A stretch of DNA of 64,000 nucleotides from Hemerocallis citrina (lineage: Eukaryota; Streptophyta; Magnoliopsida; Asparagales; Asphodelaceae): NCBI GenBank assembly GCA_017893485.1, contig CM030364.1, forward strand, positions 250,159,122 to 250,223,121, given 5' to 3'. Under the pieces are notes generated by a model. The model did no database searches and was not told the origin of the DNA. It was given only the letters and a program-made list of their open reading frames with translations. The first letter of the stretch is position 1; every line of letters begins with the position of its first letter. This document shows positions 1 through 11,502 of the stretch, piece by piece. The position numbers and the translations under genes are program-made.

Positions 1-481
1 CATGATGTCTTGAACTAGCCGGGTTTTGATGTGAACCTAGACAATAACTATCACACAGTTTCATCTCCTTACAAAACTATGTTCTCTTGTTGTGTTCATT
101 TTGGCATTGAACAACCCTGATTAATCGTGAGTGAACTTGGAGAATGTAGTCTCTCTTCATTATCCTAGAAACTGTCCCATTTCACACTCACACGGTGATT
201 GCCCATAAAGATTATCCTGCTATACCCCATTTTTATTTCAAAGCTATGGGAATCATTCAAAGCCAAGCTTATCCTAACCCTTTGCAGGCAGCACTGTTTT
301 ATCATCCTAAGAGTGGGTACTAGATTTTAACCTCTCAGTGCTCACGTCGATTCAACAAGATTTAGTTGTTCCCTTGAACCTAAATATTGGGATCTCCAAT
401 TTCTATGTAGGGTTTCCATCAAGTATCCTTTTTCGTCACAAGCTTTAAACTCATTCCTGTTGATGATCTCACAACTTGCTC
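1..481 (-). other. Copia 3' non-coding region
   Basis: This lies downstream of the RNase H domain on the minus strand. I find no ORF and no similarity by eye to the LTR at 15773-16729, so it is probably the spacer between pol and a 3' LTR outside the window. Confidence 0.5.
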
Positions 482-985
482 TCATGATAAACCTTTAGTA
501 AATGGATCTGTTAGGCTGTCGGCCGATTTTATATACTCTATAGAGATTATTCCATTTGAGAGCAGTTGTCTAATGGTTTTGTGTCGCCTTCTGATATGAC
601 GAGACTTACCATTATACATACAACTCAATGCCCCAGCTATAGCCGATTGGCTGTCACAGTGTACACATATACCAGACACTGATGTTTTCTAGATGGGAAT
701 ATTCTCCAAAAAGTTTTGAAGCCACTATGCTTTCTCTGCTGCTTTGTCTAAAGCAATAAACTTAGATTCCATAGTGGATCCGGCCAGTAACGTTTGTTTA
801 GAGGATTTCCATGACACAGCTGCACCACCAAGAGTGAAGACATACCCACTTGTAGATTTTAAGTTCTTGGAGTTCGATATCAAGTTGACATCACTGTAGC
901 CTTCTAGTATTGCTGGATATCTGGTTTAATGCAGCCCATAACTCTGAGTATATCGTAAGTTGTTCAATACTCTAGTTATTCCTTT
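482..985 (-). pseudogene. Copia RNase H domain
   Basis: Minus-strand translation gives the copia RNase H pattern in order: a [16 protein letters not shown] segment, an [13 protein letters not shown] segment with the catalytic Glu, an HCDSQSAI segment with a catalytic Asp, and the C-terminal DPFTKGL signature. The domain would degrade the RNA strand of the RNA/DNA hybrid during reverse transcription. Stops and frame breaks lie near 970, 925 and 690. It follows RT directly, as expected for copia pol. Confidence 0.85.
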
Positions 986-1993
986 CTAGTGACTTCGTCC
1001 TGGATTACTTGTATAGCGGATCAGTACATTTACTAAATGTGCCAAGTTCGGTCTTGTACAATTTGTTAAGTACATCAGACTACCGATTACACGTGCATAT
1101 TCCAATTGTGATATGCTGTCACCCGTATTTTTGAACAAGTGAAGACTGGGATCCACAGGACTTTTGGCAGTCCCATTGGAGTAATTCTTGAATTTTTCAA
1201 GTACTTTCTTAGCGTAATGAGCTTGAGACAAAGTAATTCTCTCAGGCATCCTAGAAACTTTTATTCCTAGTATGACATCTGCAACTCCCAAATCTTTCAT
1301 ATCAAACTTACCACTAAGCATGTTCTTAGTTTGTTTGATAATGTCATTATTGCTACCAATAATGAGTATGTCATCTACATACAGACATACCAGAATGTAT
1401 CCATTTGGAGTATCTTTGATGTAGATACACTTATGACATTTATTTATTTTGAAACCATTTAACATCATAACATTGTCAAATTTTGCATGTCACTGCTTTG
1501 GAGCTTGTTTCAGTCCGTACATGAATTTTACAAGTCTGCACACCTTGTTTTCCTATCCAGGAACTACGTAACCCTCAGGTTGTTTCATGTATATTTCTTT
1601 TTCTAAATTCCCATTTATAAATGCAATTTTGACATCTATTTGATGTATTTCGAGGTTACGTAGAGCTGCAATAGCTATCAGCATTCTTATGGAAGTTATT
1701 CTTGTGACCGGAGAATATGTATCAAAGAAGTCTAGGCCTTCCTTTTGCCTAAATTCTTGTACCACAAGTCTCGCCTTATGTTTCTCTATTGAACCATCTG
1801 GTTTCAATTTTTTTTTGAAAATCCATTTGCATCCTAGAGTTTTACACCCAGAAGGCAAATCGAACAAATCCCATATATAATTTTGCATAATGGAGTCTAT
1901 TTCACTTTTGATTGCTTCCTTCCACATAGGAGCATCAGGCGTAGACATAGCTTCCTTGAATGTTCTTGCCTCATTCTCTAATAGAAATACCAT
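986..1993 (-). pseudogene. Copia reverse transcriptase domain
   Basis: The N-terminal part (1993-1553) holds WKEAIKSEIDSI, the KARLV and DTYSPV motifs, and QIDVKIAFINGNL with the first catalytic Asp. The C-terminal part (1468-986) holds the YVDD active-site box, the LGI segment and the SLMYLTNCTRPN segment. These are canonical Ty1/copia RT motifs. A frame break and stop near 1550-1470 separate the two parts, so no full polymerase can be made. Confidence 0.9.
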
Positions 1994-2041
1994 TACAAAG
2001 TCAGGACCAAATAATTTTGATGTTCTAGCCCATTTACTTCA

Positions 2042-2487
2042 TCAAGGTTCATCATTATCATCTCCTGGTTCATCAACCGAGGTACTTGCACTCCCTTGCT
2101 GACGTGTACATTTGAGATACATAGCATCCTTGTACGGAAACACGTGTTCAAAGAAGAAGGCATTCCTTGATTCCATTATTGTATTCACATAGACGTTCGG
2201 TATATCCGATTTATATACTAAGAATCGATATGCACTGCTGTTATGTGCATAGTCTATGAATATACAATCAATGGTTTTAGGTCCTATTGTGACCTGTTTG
2301 GAATTAGGTACTGCTACCTTTGCTAGACATCCACACACTTTGAGGTATTTGTACAAAGGTACATTACCTTTTCACAGTTTGTATGGTGTCTTGCCAGTTT
2401 TCTTGTGAGGTATTTTATTTAGAATATAGTTGGCGGTCAGCAATGCTTCCCCTCCACATGTTCTGGGGTAACCCAAAATTCAACAAC
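2042..2487 (-). pseudogene. Copia integrase, C-terminal part
   Basis: Minus-strand translation shows the GKTPYKLW segment (with a stop) and then KYLKVCGCLAKVAVP, typical of the copia integrase C-terminal domain before RT. The upstream half of the same integrase is at 13745-14641, and G1 is inserted between them. The residues on the two sides join in one domain once G1 and one copy of the AAGGC duplication are ignored. Confidence 0.85.
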
Positions 2488-2492
2488 AAGGC
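2488..2492. repeat. Target-site duplication of G1, left copy
   Basis: AAGGC lies directly before the 5' LTR and again at 13740-13744 directly after the 3' LTR. A perfect 5-bp duplication is what an LTR retrotransposon integrase leaves. Confidence 0.95.
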
Positions 2493-3250
2493 TGTGGTAG
2501 GGTAAAAATGACCTGGGGCCCAACCAGGGCCCAGTACAGCTCTCGCTCAAAAATGAGAAAAACAACAAATCAGCTCGGCCTCGGACCACTGCAGGGTCGG
2601 CACCGAGCCTCAAGTTCACCCCCACAAACCTGGTCTCCTCGTATCCGACGAGTCTCGATGGCCCTCGGCCTCCGATCCACGACAGCCCCACGGGCCGTCC
2701 GCCCAGCCTGGTAAAGAATGAAGATGACCTGGCGCAACCTAGGCCATCAGATTCTCCCAGGGGCACAGGAGCCCCATGATCAGCCATGTCAGCTCCAAAT
2801 CCCACCAAGGGCTTTGCCACGTCAGCCCTATACCACTCTTGGTACTGCCACGTCAGCCCTAAACCCCCTGGGCCTTCTGCCACGTCAGGCCCATGGGCTT
2901 TCGGGTTCAGACCCGGCCCCCAAGCGGATCCAAACCCGGTTGGAATTCCCTATAAATACCAGACCCTCACCAACCTTTTCAGTTAATCAATCTTTTGCCA
3001 CCCAAATTTTCCTAGTTACTTCTACTCTCTCACAGAGACTGACTAGATCGTCGGAGGGTCCGCCACCGGGATAAACCCCGGTGTTCCAGGACCGTCTGCA
3101 GGTACTCGAGGCGTGGCAATCCGAGCCGATCCTCAAGCGCCGAAGCGAGCCTCCTGCTCGTCGTCCCGTGCCGCACTCTTCCCTCATTACAAATTGAGTC
3201 CGAACTCACACCTGGTGCATCCACACTGCGACCAAAAACAAACCGCATCA
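2493..3250 (+). repeat. G1 5' LTR
   Basis: It starts TG and ends CA and matches 12982-13739 over the same 758 bp. A TATA box (TATAAATA, 2951-2958) places transcription start near 2985. Upstream are three exact GCCACGTCAG boxes at 2816, 2847 and 2879 and one variant (GCCATGTCAG) at 2783. The 31-33-bp spacing is close to three helical turns. Confidence 0.95.
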
Positions 3251-3251
3251 G

Positions 3252-3272
3252 GTTGGCGCCGTCTGTGGGAAA
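3252..3272 (+). other. G1 primer binding site
   Basis: TTGGCGCCGTCTGTGGGAA follows the 5' LTR after a 2-nt gap. The same block follows the LTRs of G2 and G3. It is the usual primer-site block of Tat/Athila-related plant gypsy elements. I did not assign the priming tRNA. Confidence 0.85.
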
Positions 3273-3339
3273 CTTCTTTATTCGGTACGGACGTGAGTCC
3301 GAGCCTCGCCACCGATGCTCCCCCTCGACCCAATCTCTC

Positions 3340-4667
3340 ATGGCTCCCCGAGCCTGAAGATCAGCCCGTTCCGCCCGACCAGACGGGCCTCCTCCCGAGG
3401 GGGCCCTCGACGGAGGGCAAGCATCCAATAATCCGGGTGGAAACCCCGGACCCCAGCGAAGCGCTTCACACGTCGCCGAACCCGACCTTCGCCGGGTCAT
3501 TCTGCACAGAAGGGCTAGCCAGGCCAGGGGAGGGACCGCTTCCAACTCGGCCCCGAACCATTCCAGGCCCGCGAAAGGAGACAGACCGTCGGCACTCAGC
3601 CGCATCGGCCGAATTCCTACGCCCCGACCCAACCCTTCCGACCATGGCGCGGTCACCAGGGGCGAATTCAGAAGCTTCAGAGATGAAATCATGGAGGCAC
3701 TACATGGGGCGCCGAGGTCCGCGACCTATAGCCGCCCCCTTCAAATGAGCGAAGGGATGAGTCGCACTCGTGCGCCGACCCCCCCTCCTGAGCGCACAGA
3801 CGAGGTGCTCCGACGCCTCCTAGAGATGGAGAATCGAATCGAGCGCATCGGCGACAGGAATCCCAATCTAGCCGGAAGAGCGAAAGGACGAGCGCTTCCC
3901 TGCTCGACCTCAGTCAGAGGGAGGGGGAGTCGCTCTGCAACTTCATCAAGAGGTTCACAACCGAGGCCAGATCCGTCTCTGCCCTCGACGCAGGGGTCGC
4001 CTCGGCAGCTTTCCGACACAATGTCCGCCACAACCAGCTAAAGGTCTCCTTGGCAAAGAGACCACCTCTGGACTTCCCTGACCTTCTCAACCGGGTCGAG
4101 AAGTACATACGAGCTGAAGAAGCTCTTAACCTAGAGGGCAGCAAGGAAGTCGTGGGGAAGGGCAAGCGCAGGGTCGATGAGGCCGAACCTGCCAAGAAAA
4201 CAGCAAAGGAGGGGGTCGGCGCGAAGAGGGCACCTCCGGTCCCTCGCTTCGAAAGGTACACTCCCTTGACACATAACGTGTCCGCTATCCTCTTAGAAAT
4301 CGAGGATAAGGGTATTGTCCGACTACCCCCCCGGTCAAACAACAACAAGAAGCGAGATCAGCGCTTCTACTGCCGTTTCCACAGAGATCATGGGCACGAA
4401 ACCGACCAATGTCGAGCCCTGAAAGATGAGATTGAGGAACTCATCTCACGAGGGTACCTCCGAGAATTCACCAGAGAAGGCCCACGGGACCAGCGAGATG
4501 CTAGGAACCGGAGGCCTTCGCCTCCGAACCCTACTCCGAACCGCATCCAGGATCGGGACCCCGAACCCGAGGGAGCCGCGGATACGCCATTCATCTTGCA
4601 CTTGTCCACGGAGGGCCGATGGGGGGAGAGTCAAATACTTCCCGAAAAGCCTTCATCCGAGAGGTGA
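3340..4667 (+). pseudogene. G1 gag, capsid core deleted
   Basis: The N-terminal part is proline/arginine-rich and ends with an LLEMENRIERIG segment matching gag of G2 and G3. The frame then jumps near 3880 straight to SERTSASLLDL, which in G2/G3 lies after the capsid core. The core segment (FKPPQFETY...FETLFITHF in G3, roughly 100 residues) is absent. The C-terminal part is intact: the FADLL-like helix, then a zinc-knuckle-like CRFHRDHGHETDQC motif at about 4372-4415. The exact start codon is uncertain. A gag without its assembly core should not build particles, so this copy would need capsid in trans. Confidence 0.8.
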
Positions 4668-7600
4668 ATGCTGTCCAAGACAACCCCTCGCCCAAGTTGC
4701 AACCGATGCCTGTCTCCTTCTCCGGAGAGGACCTCGAAGGCGTTCGCCTCCCTCGTTGCGACGCCCTCGTCATTGGCCTCCACATGGCTAATTGTGAGGT
4801 TCGACGAATCCTCGTCGACAACGGCAGCTCGGTAAATATTCTCTTCCTCAAAGCCTTCGAGAATCTCAAACTACCCAGAGGCAAGCTCAAGCCAGCCGGA
4901 TACACCTTGCATGGGTTCTCTGGCGTCCCTGTCATGATAGAAGGGATTGTTACTCTCGACGTCACCGCGGGGTCGGCTCCTGTCAAGAGGACCGAGTCCA
5001 TGGACTTCATGGTAGTAAACGTCAAAGCAGCTTACAACGCCATACTCGGCCGACCCGGACTGTGCTCCCTTCAAGCGGTACCTTCGGCATACCATCTGAA
5101 ACTTAAATTTCCCACCCCGCAAGGGGTCGGCATCGTCCGAGGTAGCCAAGAAGCAGCACGGTCGTGCTACATGACCGCCGTCGGAGGGGGTGTGTTCCCC
5201 CTCGACGCCGTTGGGCTCGAGCCAGAGCGGGACGGCCCCGCTCCCGAGCCTGTCGACGAGCTGGAGGAGGTCCCGTTCGGCACCGAGGATGAATCAAAGT
5301 GGTTCCGGGTGAGCCGCTCGCTCCCCGAGGACTTGAAGCCAGGCATAATCGCCTGCATCCGCCGCAACGTTGATCTCTTCGCCTGGAAGCCCTCCGACAT
5401 GCCGGGGATCTCCGAAGACTTGATTATGCATCGGCTGAGCGTCATTCCAGACTCTAAGCCGGTCGTCCAAAAGAGACGCAAAGTCGCACCGGAGAGGCAG
5501 CAAATTGTGAAGGCAGAGGTCGACAAACTCTTATCGGCTCGATTTATTCAGGAGGTCAGCTACCCCGAGTGGTTGGCCAATGTCGTCATGGTTAAGAAGG
5601 CAACAGGGGGCTGGAGGATCTGTATCGACTTCACAGATCTAAATAAGGCATGTCCGAAAGATCCTTTCCCCTCCCCCGCATCGACACATTAATCGACGCA
5701 ACCTCGGGGCATGAGCTACTGTCCTTCATGGATGCATTCTCAGGGTACAATCAGATCCGGATGTTTCCACCAGACATCTCCAAGACCTCGTTCGTCACCG
5801 ACCAGGGTCTTTTCTGCTACCGCGTTATGCCCTTCGGGCTAAAGAACGCCGGAGCCACATACCAACGGCTCGTCAACAGAATCTTCAAAGACCTGATCGG
5901 CCGCAACGTGGAAGTCTATGTCGACGACATGCTCGTCAAGAGCCGGGCCGGGCCGGACCACGTCGCCGACCTCGATGAAGCCTTCGGAGTCCTCCGGCAT
6001 CACAACATGAGGCTCAACCCGGCTAAGTGCGCCTTCGGCGTCTCCACTGGGAAATTCCTGGGGTTCATCGTCCGCTAGCGCGGCATCGAGGCGAACCTCG
6101 AGAAAATCCAAGCTATTATTGACATGGCCCCACCCCGGAATGTCAAGGAGGTTCAGAGGCTTACGGGCCGGTTGGCTGCAATCGGCCGTTTCCTCTCCAA
6201 GTCAGGGGAGAAGTCTCTCCCCTTCTTCAAGGCTCTACGCGGAAAGGGAGGCTTCGAGTGGGGTACCCATCAACAAGAGGCCTTCGAACAGCTGAAGCAG
6301 TACCTCGCTAACCCCCCTCTCCTCAGCAAGCCCGAGCCGGGCGAACCACTATGGCTCTACCTGTCCACCTCGGATAGCGCACTCAGCGCCGTCCTCGTCC
6401 GAGAGGAAGATGGGGTCCAGAGGCCATTGTACTATGTGAGCAAAGTTCTGCTCCCCGTCGAGATGAGGTACGCAAAGATAGAGAAGGTGGCCTATGCTTT
6501 GGTCATGGCAGCCCGGAAGCTTCGTCCTTACTTCCAGGCCCACTCCGTCCAAGTACTGACCGACCAGCCACTGAAGATTGTCCTTCACAAGCCCGAAAAC
6601 TCTGGCCGCTTAGTCAAGTGGTCAATTGAGCTGAGTCAGTTCGACATCAGCTACCAGCCGAGGACGGCCATCAAAGGGCAGGCCCTCGCCGAGTTCATAA
6701 CCGAGTGCACCGTCTCCGAGCAGCCCGGTACTGAGGCCTCGGATCCGACCTGGGAGGTCTTTGTCGATGGATCATCATGCGAAACGGGGAGTGGGGCTGG
6801 CATCATCCTTCGTGGCCCCAACCAATTCCTACTTCAATACTCCCTCCGCCTCAACTTTCCGGCCTCCAACAACGAGGCAGAATACGAGGCCATGATCGCA
6901 GGATTGACCCTAGCACGTCGAGCCGGAGCCAAGCAAATCCGGGCCTTCAGCGATTCTCAGCTCGTGGTCAATCAGATCACCGGAGAATACGAAGCCCGTG
7001 ATGATCGCATGGTGAGGTATTTGGCAGTGGTCCGACGTCTCCTAGCGTCCTTCGGCCACTCCACAGTTATTCGAGTCCCTAGGGAGCAGAACGCTCAAGC
7101 AGACGCGTTGTCAAAGCTCGCCTCTTCCTCCTTCGAGGGTCTCGACCAGACGGTGCTCATAGAAATCCTCCTAAAGCCAAGTATCAACGATCAAGACCAG
7201 GAGGCAATGTGTGTCCAAGACGGTGCCAGTCCAGACGACTGGACCACTCCCATCCGGAGATTCTTAGTCAGTGCCAAGCTTCCTGAAGACCGAGCCGAAG
7301 CTAGACGAGTCAGGGTCCGAGCTGAAAGGTTCGTCATGATTGATGACATCCTCTTCAAATGCTCATACACCTTGGCCGACGGCAAACCGTACCTCCGCTG
7401 TCTCACCAGCGACGAGGCCAGCTACGCGCTGAGAGATCTTCACGAGGGGATCGGCAGATGCCACATGGGGAGCAGGACGCTCGCTCGGAAGGCCCTGAAT
7501 CAAGGGTACTATTGGCCGACCATGCTCCAAGAATCGCAAGACTTAGTCAAGAGGTGCGGCCCATGCCAAAGGTTCTCCCCTATCAAGAGACTTCCTCAAG

Positions 7601-8496
7601 CCAATCTCCGATCCCTGGCTAGTCCTATGCCATTCGCCATGTGGGGCATGGACCTTGTGGGCCCCTTCCCCGTGGCAATAGGGCAGAAAAAATTCTTAAT
7701 AGTCGCCATCGACTACTTCACCAAGTGGCTCGAAGCCGAGCCTCTGTCCAGCATCACCGAGCGCCAAGTACAACAGTTCTTTTGGAAGAACATCATTTGC
7801 CAGTTCGGAATCCCTCGGGTCCTCGTCACAGACAACGGAACCCAATTACAAGGTCAGAACTTCCAAACTTTCTGCGCGGACATCGGCATCCAGCAGCGTT
7901 TCTCCGCTATTTGCCACCCTCAGTCCAACGGCCAAGCGGAGAACGCGAACAGGCAAATCCTCGACGGCCTCAAAAAGCGCCTCGATAGTTTCCCCAAAGG
8001 GCTGTGGGTCGAAGAACTGCCTAGCATGCTATGGGCGTACCGAACCACCAAGAGGATCCCCACGGGAGAGACGCCGTTCACCTTGACCTACGGGACGGAG
8101 GCAGTCATCCCTGTCGAGGTCGGCCTACCTTCTCCCCGTATCATGGCCTTCGACGAAGCTGACAATTCATCCGGCTTAAGGGCCAACCTGGACCTCGTCG
8201 CCGAAGTCAGAGAGAAATCCTCAATCCGAAGAAGCATCTACCAACAACGGATCGAGAAGTTTTACAACAAGAAGGTCCGCCCCACAAACATCAAGGCGGG
8301 GGACCTCGTGTTACGAAAACTGTCCGTTTCCGATCCAACCAAGAAGAGGAAATTGGCTCCCAACTGGGAAGGCCCATACCGTGTAGTCGAGGCTGTACGC
8401 CCTGGTACATACCGACTGGCAGATATGGATGGCTGGCTCATCAGCCGACCCTGGAACGCCGAGCACCTAATGAAGTTCCTAGAAGAGCGAACATAG
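4619..8496 (+). pseudogene. G1 pol polyprotein (protease, RT, RNase H, second RNase H, integrase)
   Basis: Domains in order: aspartic protease with LVDNGSSVNIL (about 4815-4850); RT with DFTDLNKACPKDPF, FMDAFSGYNQIRM and YVDDMLVKS (about 5580-5940); RT-linked RNase H (about 6340-6700); a second RNase H opening with VFVDGSS (about 6750-7110), the Tat hallmark; integrase with an HHCC zinc site (about 7440-7570) and a core with Asp in WGMDLVGPF, Asp in VTDNGTQ and Glu in NGQAENANRQ; then a C-terminal domain ending WNAEHLMKF. It overlaps gag. Two lesions break it: one missing C in the C-run at 5664-5677, and TAG at 6076-6078 where relatives encode Gln. Otherwise it is open for 790 codons. Confidence 0.93.
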
Positions 8497-8659
8497 GTTC
8501 TAGCTTGACTAATGTAAATAAAGTCTTTTGTAAGCTTTCATGTGTAAAGGGCAGTTTTAGCGACCCTCCCTATCTTGTATGAAAGAAATCTCTTTTTGTC
8601 AAAATCCAAATACCTCGGCAGCTCCGACCTAACAAGGGGGATAGGGTCGACGAGCTTAC

Positions 8660-10390
8660 CAGTACGGTGGCCTGTGCCAAGCGCGTGAACGCCACCTCCA
8701 CGGGCTCGCTCTCCATCTCCTTGCGGTCTCGAGGGGTTGCCAACTTCTCCACCACCTCAACAGCCTGGGCCTCCTCGGTCAGACAGTCCCCCATCCGAAC
8801 CGACCAATCCGGTGCCCACCGTTGCCGCAACATCACCACCACCGGGTCCTCTTCCTCGACCTCGACCAAGGGACCTTTCCCCTTGTCAAGATCGGATGCC
8901 TTCGCTTGGCGCTGGCCCTTCGAAGTAGCCACCCCCTTGCTCGTCTCCGAGCGAGTCCTCTTGGTCCTCGGCTCGAGCTGGGCCTCCGAGACGGCTAGGG
9001 ACGACTCCCTCGGCCTCTTCGCGCCCCCTCCTTCCTCGGCCTTCTTCTGCTTCTCGGCGAGCCTGCGAGCCTTGATCGATTCGGGATCCATACCTGCAAG
9101 AAGATCCAGTAAGGACAATGAGCACGGAGGAATAACAAGACCAAGAGAAAAGAAACAACTACATACAAATAATGGCTGGGCTCAGTCCAACGCTCGCCAG
9201 GTGACCCTCGGTCACCTTCGTCCAGCTGATACTGTATGACAGACGAAGGCGCTCGACAAACCCCCACTCCTCGGCCGTCAGGTCCCTCGACCTCGGCGTT
9301 TTATAGCTCGGCTTAGAGTGGTTCCATCGAGTAGGGATGTTCCAAGGTTCCTCACTCCGGATCACCAGATATTTCTTCTTCCAGTCCTTGATGGAGTCCG
9401 GGTGACCGTGGACGACCTTCCCCTTACTCCGGGGCAAAATGTAGTAAACACCCTCAGCCGACGAGCTGATCATCAACATCGCTCGGAACACATTCAGCCG
9501 TAGGGGTACCTTCTGCTCCTCGCACATCAGCACGAAGCAGATGATCTGCTTCCAGGAGTTCGGCCCATACTGCATCGGCGCCAAGGACGTCCAGTTCAAC
9601 ACCTCCCGAACAAACGGGTGGACTGGCAGCCTCAGTCCGGAGATGAAGGCGTCCACGGGGAAGACGCAATACCAATCAGGCAGGGGGTCGGTCGGGCGAA
9701 GGGTAGAGCTCGGAACATGAGCTCGTAGCTGGACCCTATGTGGTATGCAAACTGCAGGGCCTCCAAGTCACCAGCCTCCAAAACGGACGGAAGTGTGTCC
9801 ATCTTCACCCTCTTCCGGCTCGGCGACGATGGCTGGACCCCAAAAAGCTCCTTATCAGAAAGGTCATCGGGGTACCGACGGAACGGCTTCGGTTGTACGG
9901 GCGACCCTGTCCTCAAGTTACGGTAAACAGGCGCCTGGCTCGAGCCACCGGTTCTCGACCCCTTCTTCTTCGGAACCCTCTTCTTCTTGGCTCTATCTGG
10001 CGAGAGGGTAGATAATCGCCCCAGACCGGTCGGCATGGAACTCGAGCCCGCGCCCTGACCTCCTATCTGAGCCCCTTCGGCTTCACCCCCTTCGGGGCCA
10101 CCTTCCTCCTCGGAAGCCGACCCTAGAACATAGATTTCGTCTGAACTGCCGCTCCCCTCCTCAGATTCGCTACTCTCCACCACAAAAGGCTTCCGAGATC
10201 GCAACGGCCTCACATTATACACTGGCTCCTCCTCGCCTACCGGCTCCTCCCACGAAATCGAATCGGAAGGCTCCACATTATGTACAGACTCCCCCTCAAG
10301 CACAGGCTCCTCCCACGAAGTTGATTTGGAGGCGGGTTTCACTTCCCCCCTAGACGTCGACGCTGACGAGCCAGACTAAGCCCTGTCCAT
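8660..10390 (-). pseudogene. G1 antisense ORF (Transposase_28 / 'putative gypsy type transposon' family)
   Basis: It runs against pol. The start is probably ATG at 10390-10388, because the next codons (MDRA-stop-SGSSASTSRG) align with the G2 homologue (MSRVDSGSEASSSGN). A TAG replaces codon 5. An acidic Ser/Glu-rich N-terminus leads to a conserved block LRLPVHPFVREVLNW...PNSWKQIICF...IPTRW (about 9640-9320). A frame break lies near 9720. An intron (donor near 9165, acceptor at 9094-9095) leads to a basic second exon (9093-8660) ending at a GTAAGC donor. The coiled-coil exons seen in G2 are missing, so this copy is truncated. The family is known from Tat-type elements; its function is not established. 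Confidence 0.75.
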
Positions 10391-10550
10391 CTGTGCTTAA
10401 ACTAAACAGACTTACCAACTAACCTGGGGTCGCTTCGGAAGAACGAGCCTGGTGCAGCAAACTGAAGGGACGAGCGCTGAAGTGTTTGAAGGTTTTTTGA
10501 AAAAGAAAGAAGCGAGAGGGAAGTGAACGATAGGGGGAGAGGTGGAGACA

Positions 10551-10556
10551 TTTATA
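10551..10556 (-). promoter_or_regulatory. TATA box of the G1 antisense ORF
   Basis: TATAAA on the minus strand (CCTCTATAAATG context) lies ~160 bp upstream of the inferred start codon and points away from the LTR promoters. G2 has a TATA box (30711) in the equivalent place, which supports a dedicated promoter for this gene. Confidence 0.6.
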
Positions 10557-11502
10557 GAGGATGAAAATGACTCATCGATTTCCGTAATTACTGTTCACCG
10601 ATTGACGTGTAACTGCCGCCTGGAAAATCGCGCCACGTCCTCGAAACGTGCGCTGCTGACGTCACCCAGTGCCAGGCTGGCAGCCAGACACAGGGGTCGG
10701 TTCGGATGAAGTGTTCGGCGGAGAAAATATTTTACTTAAGATTTAAGGCGCCGTCCTTAGACAGGCGCCCCGGGCTCCAGAGCTCGGTCGGCTCCCCTCT
10801 CACCCGCGAGCAGCCCGGGGCTTACGGCCTCGGCAGCCGAAACCCCGAACTGTTCGAGGGTGGGACAGAAGCCACCATCGCCTGGAACCCTATCGGAAAG
10901 AAGATCGGCCCACCTCCCATCGAAGACGACCCATCTATCCGAGGCTCCTCAGCTCCAAGTCTGGAATACTGTTGATCACCCTCCCGTCCTGATCTCTCTC
11001 GGGCCAAACAACCGTGTCAGGGCCGTCTGACCCGAAAAAGGATCCGGACGGCAAAGTCACCACCAATCCGAGGCTCCTTATTCCCTGGTCCGGATTTCGG
11101 TCGTTACCCCTCTCGCCCTGATCTCCCCTAGATCTGGCTACCGTATCAGGGCCATCAGATCCAAGAGAAGATCCGGGCGGCAGAGTAACCACCCCTCCGA
11201 CACAACCAGGGTTAAAATTTTGCAAGAGACAGACGTCCGCCGAAGCAGACACCTCTGATGGCCAGTGGACCACCCTTGCTGTGATCAAACCTGCTAAGGG
11301 GAGAGGGGTATTTATAGCCTCCCCCATAGACCTGCCATTGTGACATTGGGAAAGCCAAACGACGGAAGCCTAAGCGCCGTGCATTTATTAGGCGGCACCA
11401 TTAATGCCCCTAGGAACTTGGAACTCCTGCACAGATCCCGGAGCACCTTCAATGCTCCGCAAAGACAGCAGACCACCCCGCTTAATCCGTCTAAGGCACG
11501 AC
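10557..11502. other. G1 non-coding spacer
   Basis: No coding similarity is visible. There are diverged ~130-bp repeats (around 10990-11060 and 11110-11190) sharing a CGTGTCAGGGCC(G/A)TC(T/A)GA-type core with a TCCGG(A/G)CGG segment nearby. Confidence 0.4.

Noticed and set aside
2437..3692. Open frames on both strands of the G1 LTR and leader
   Set aside because: They are shadows in GC-rich LTR DNA, repeated at 12947-13746 in the other LTR, with no protein similarity.
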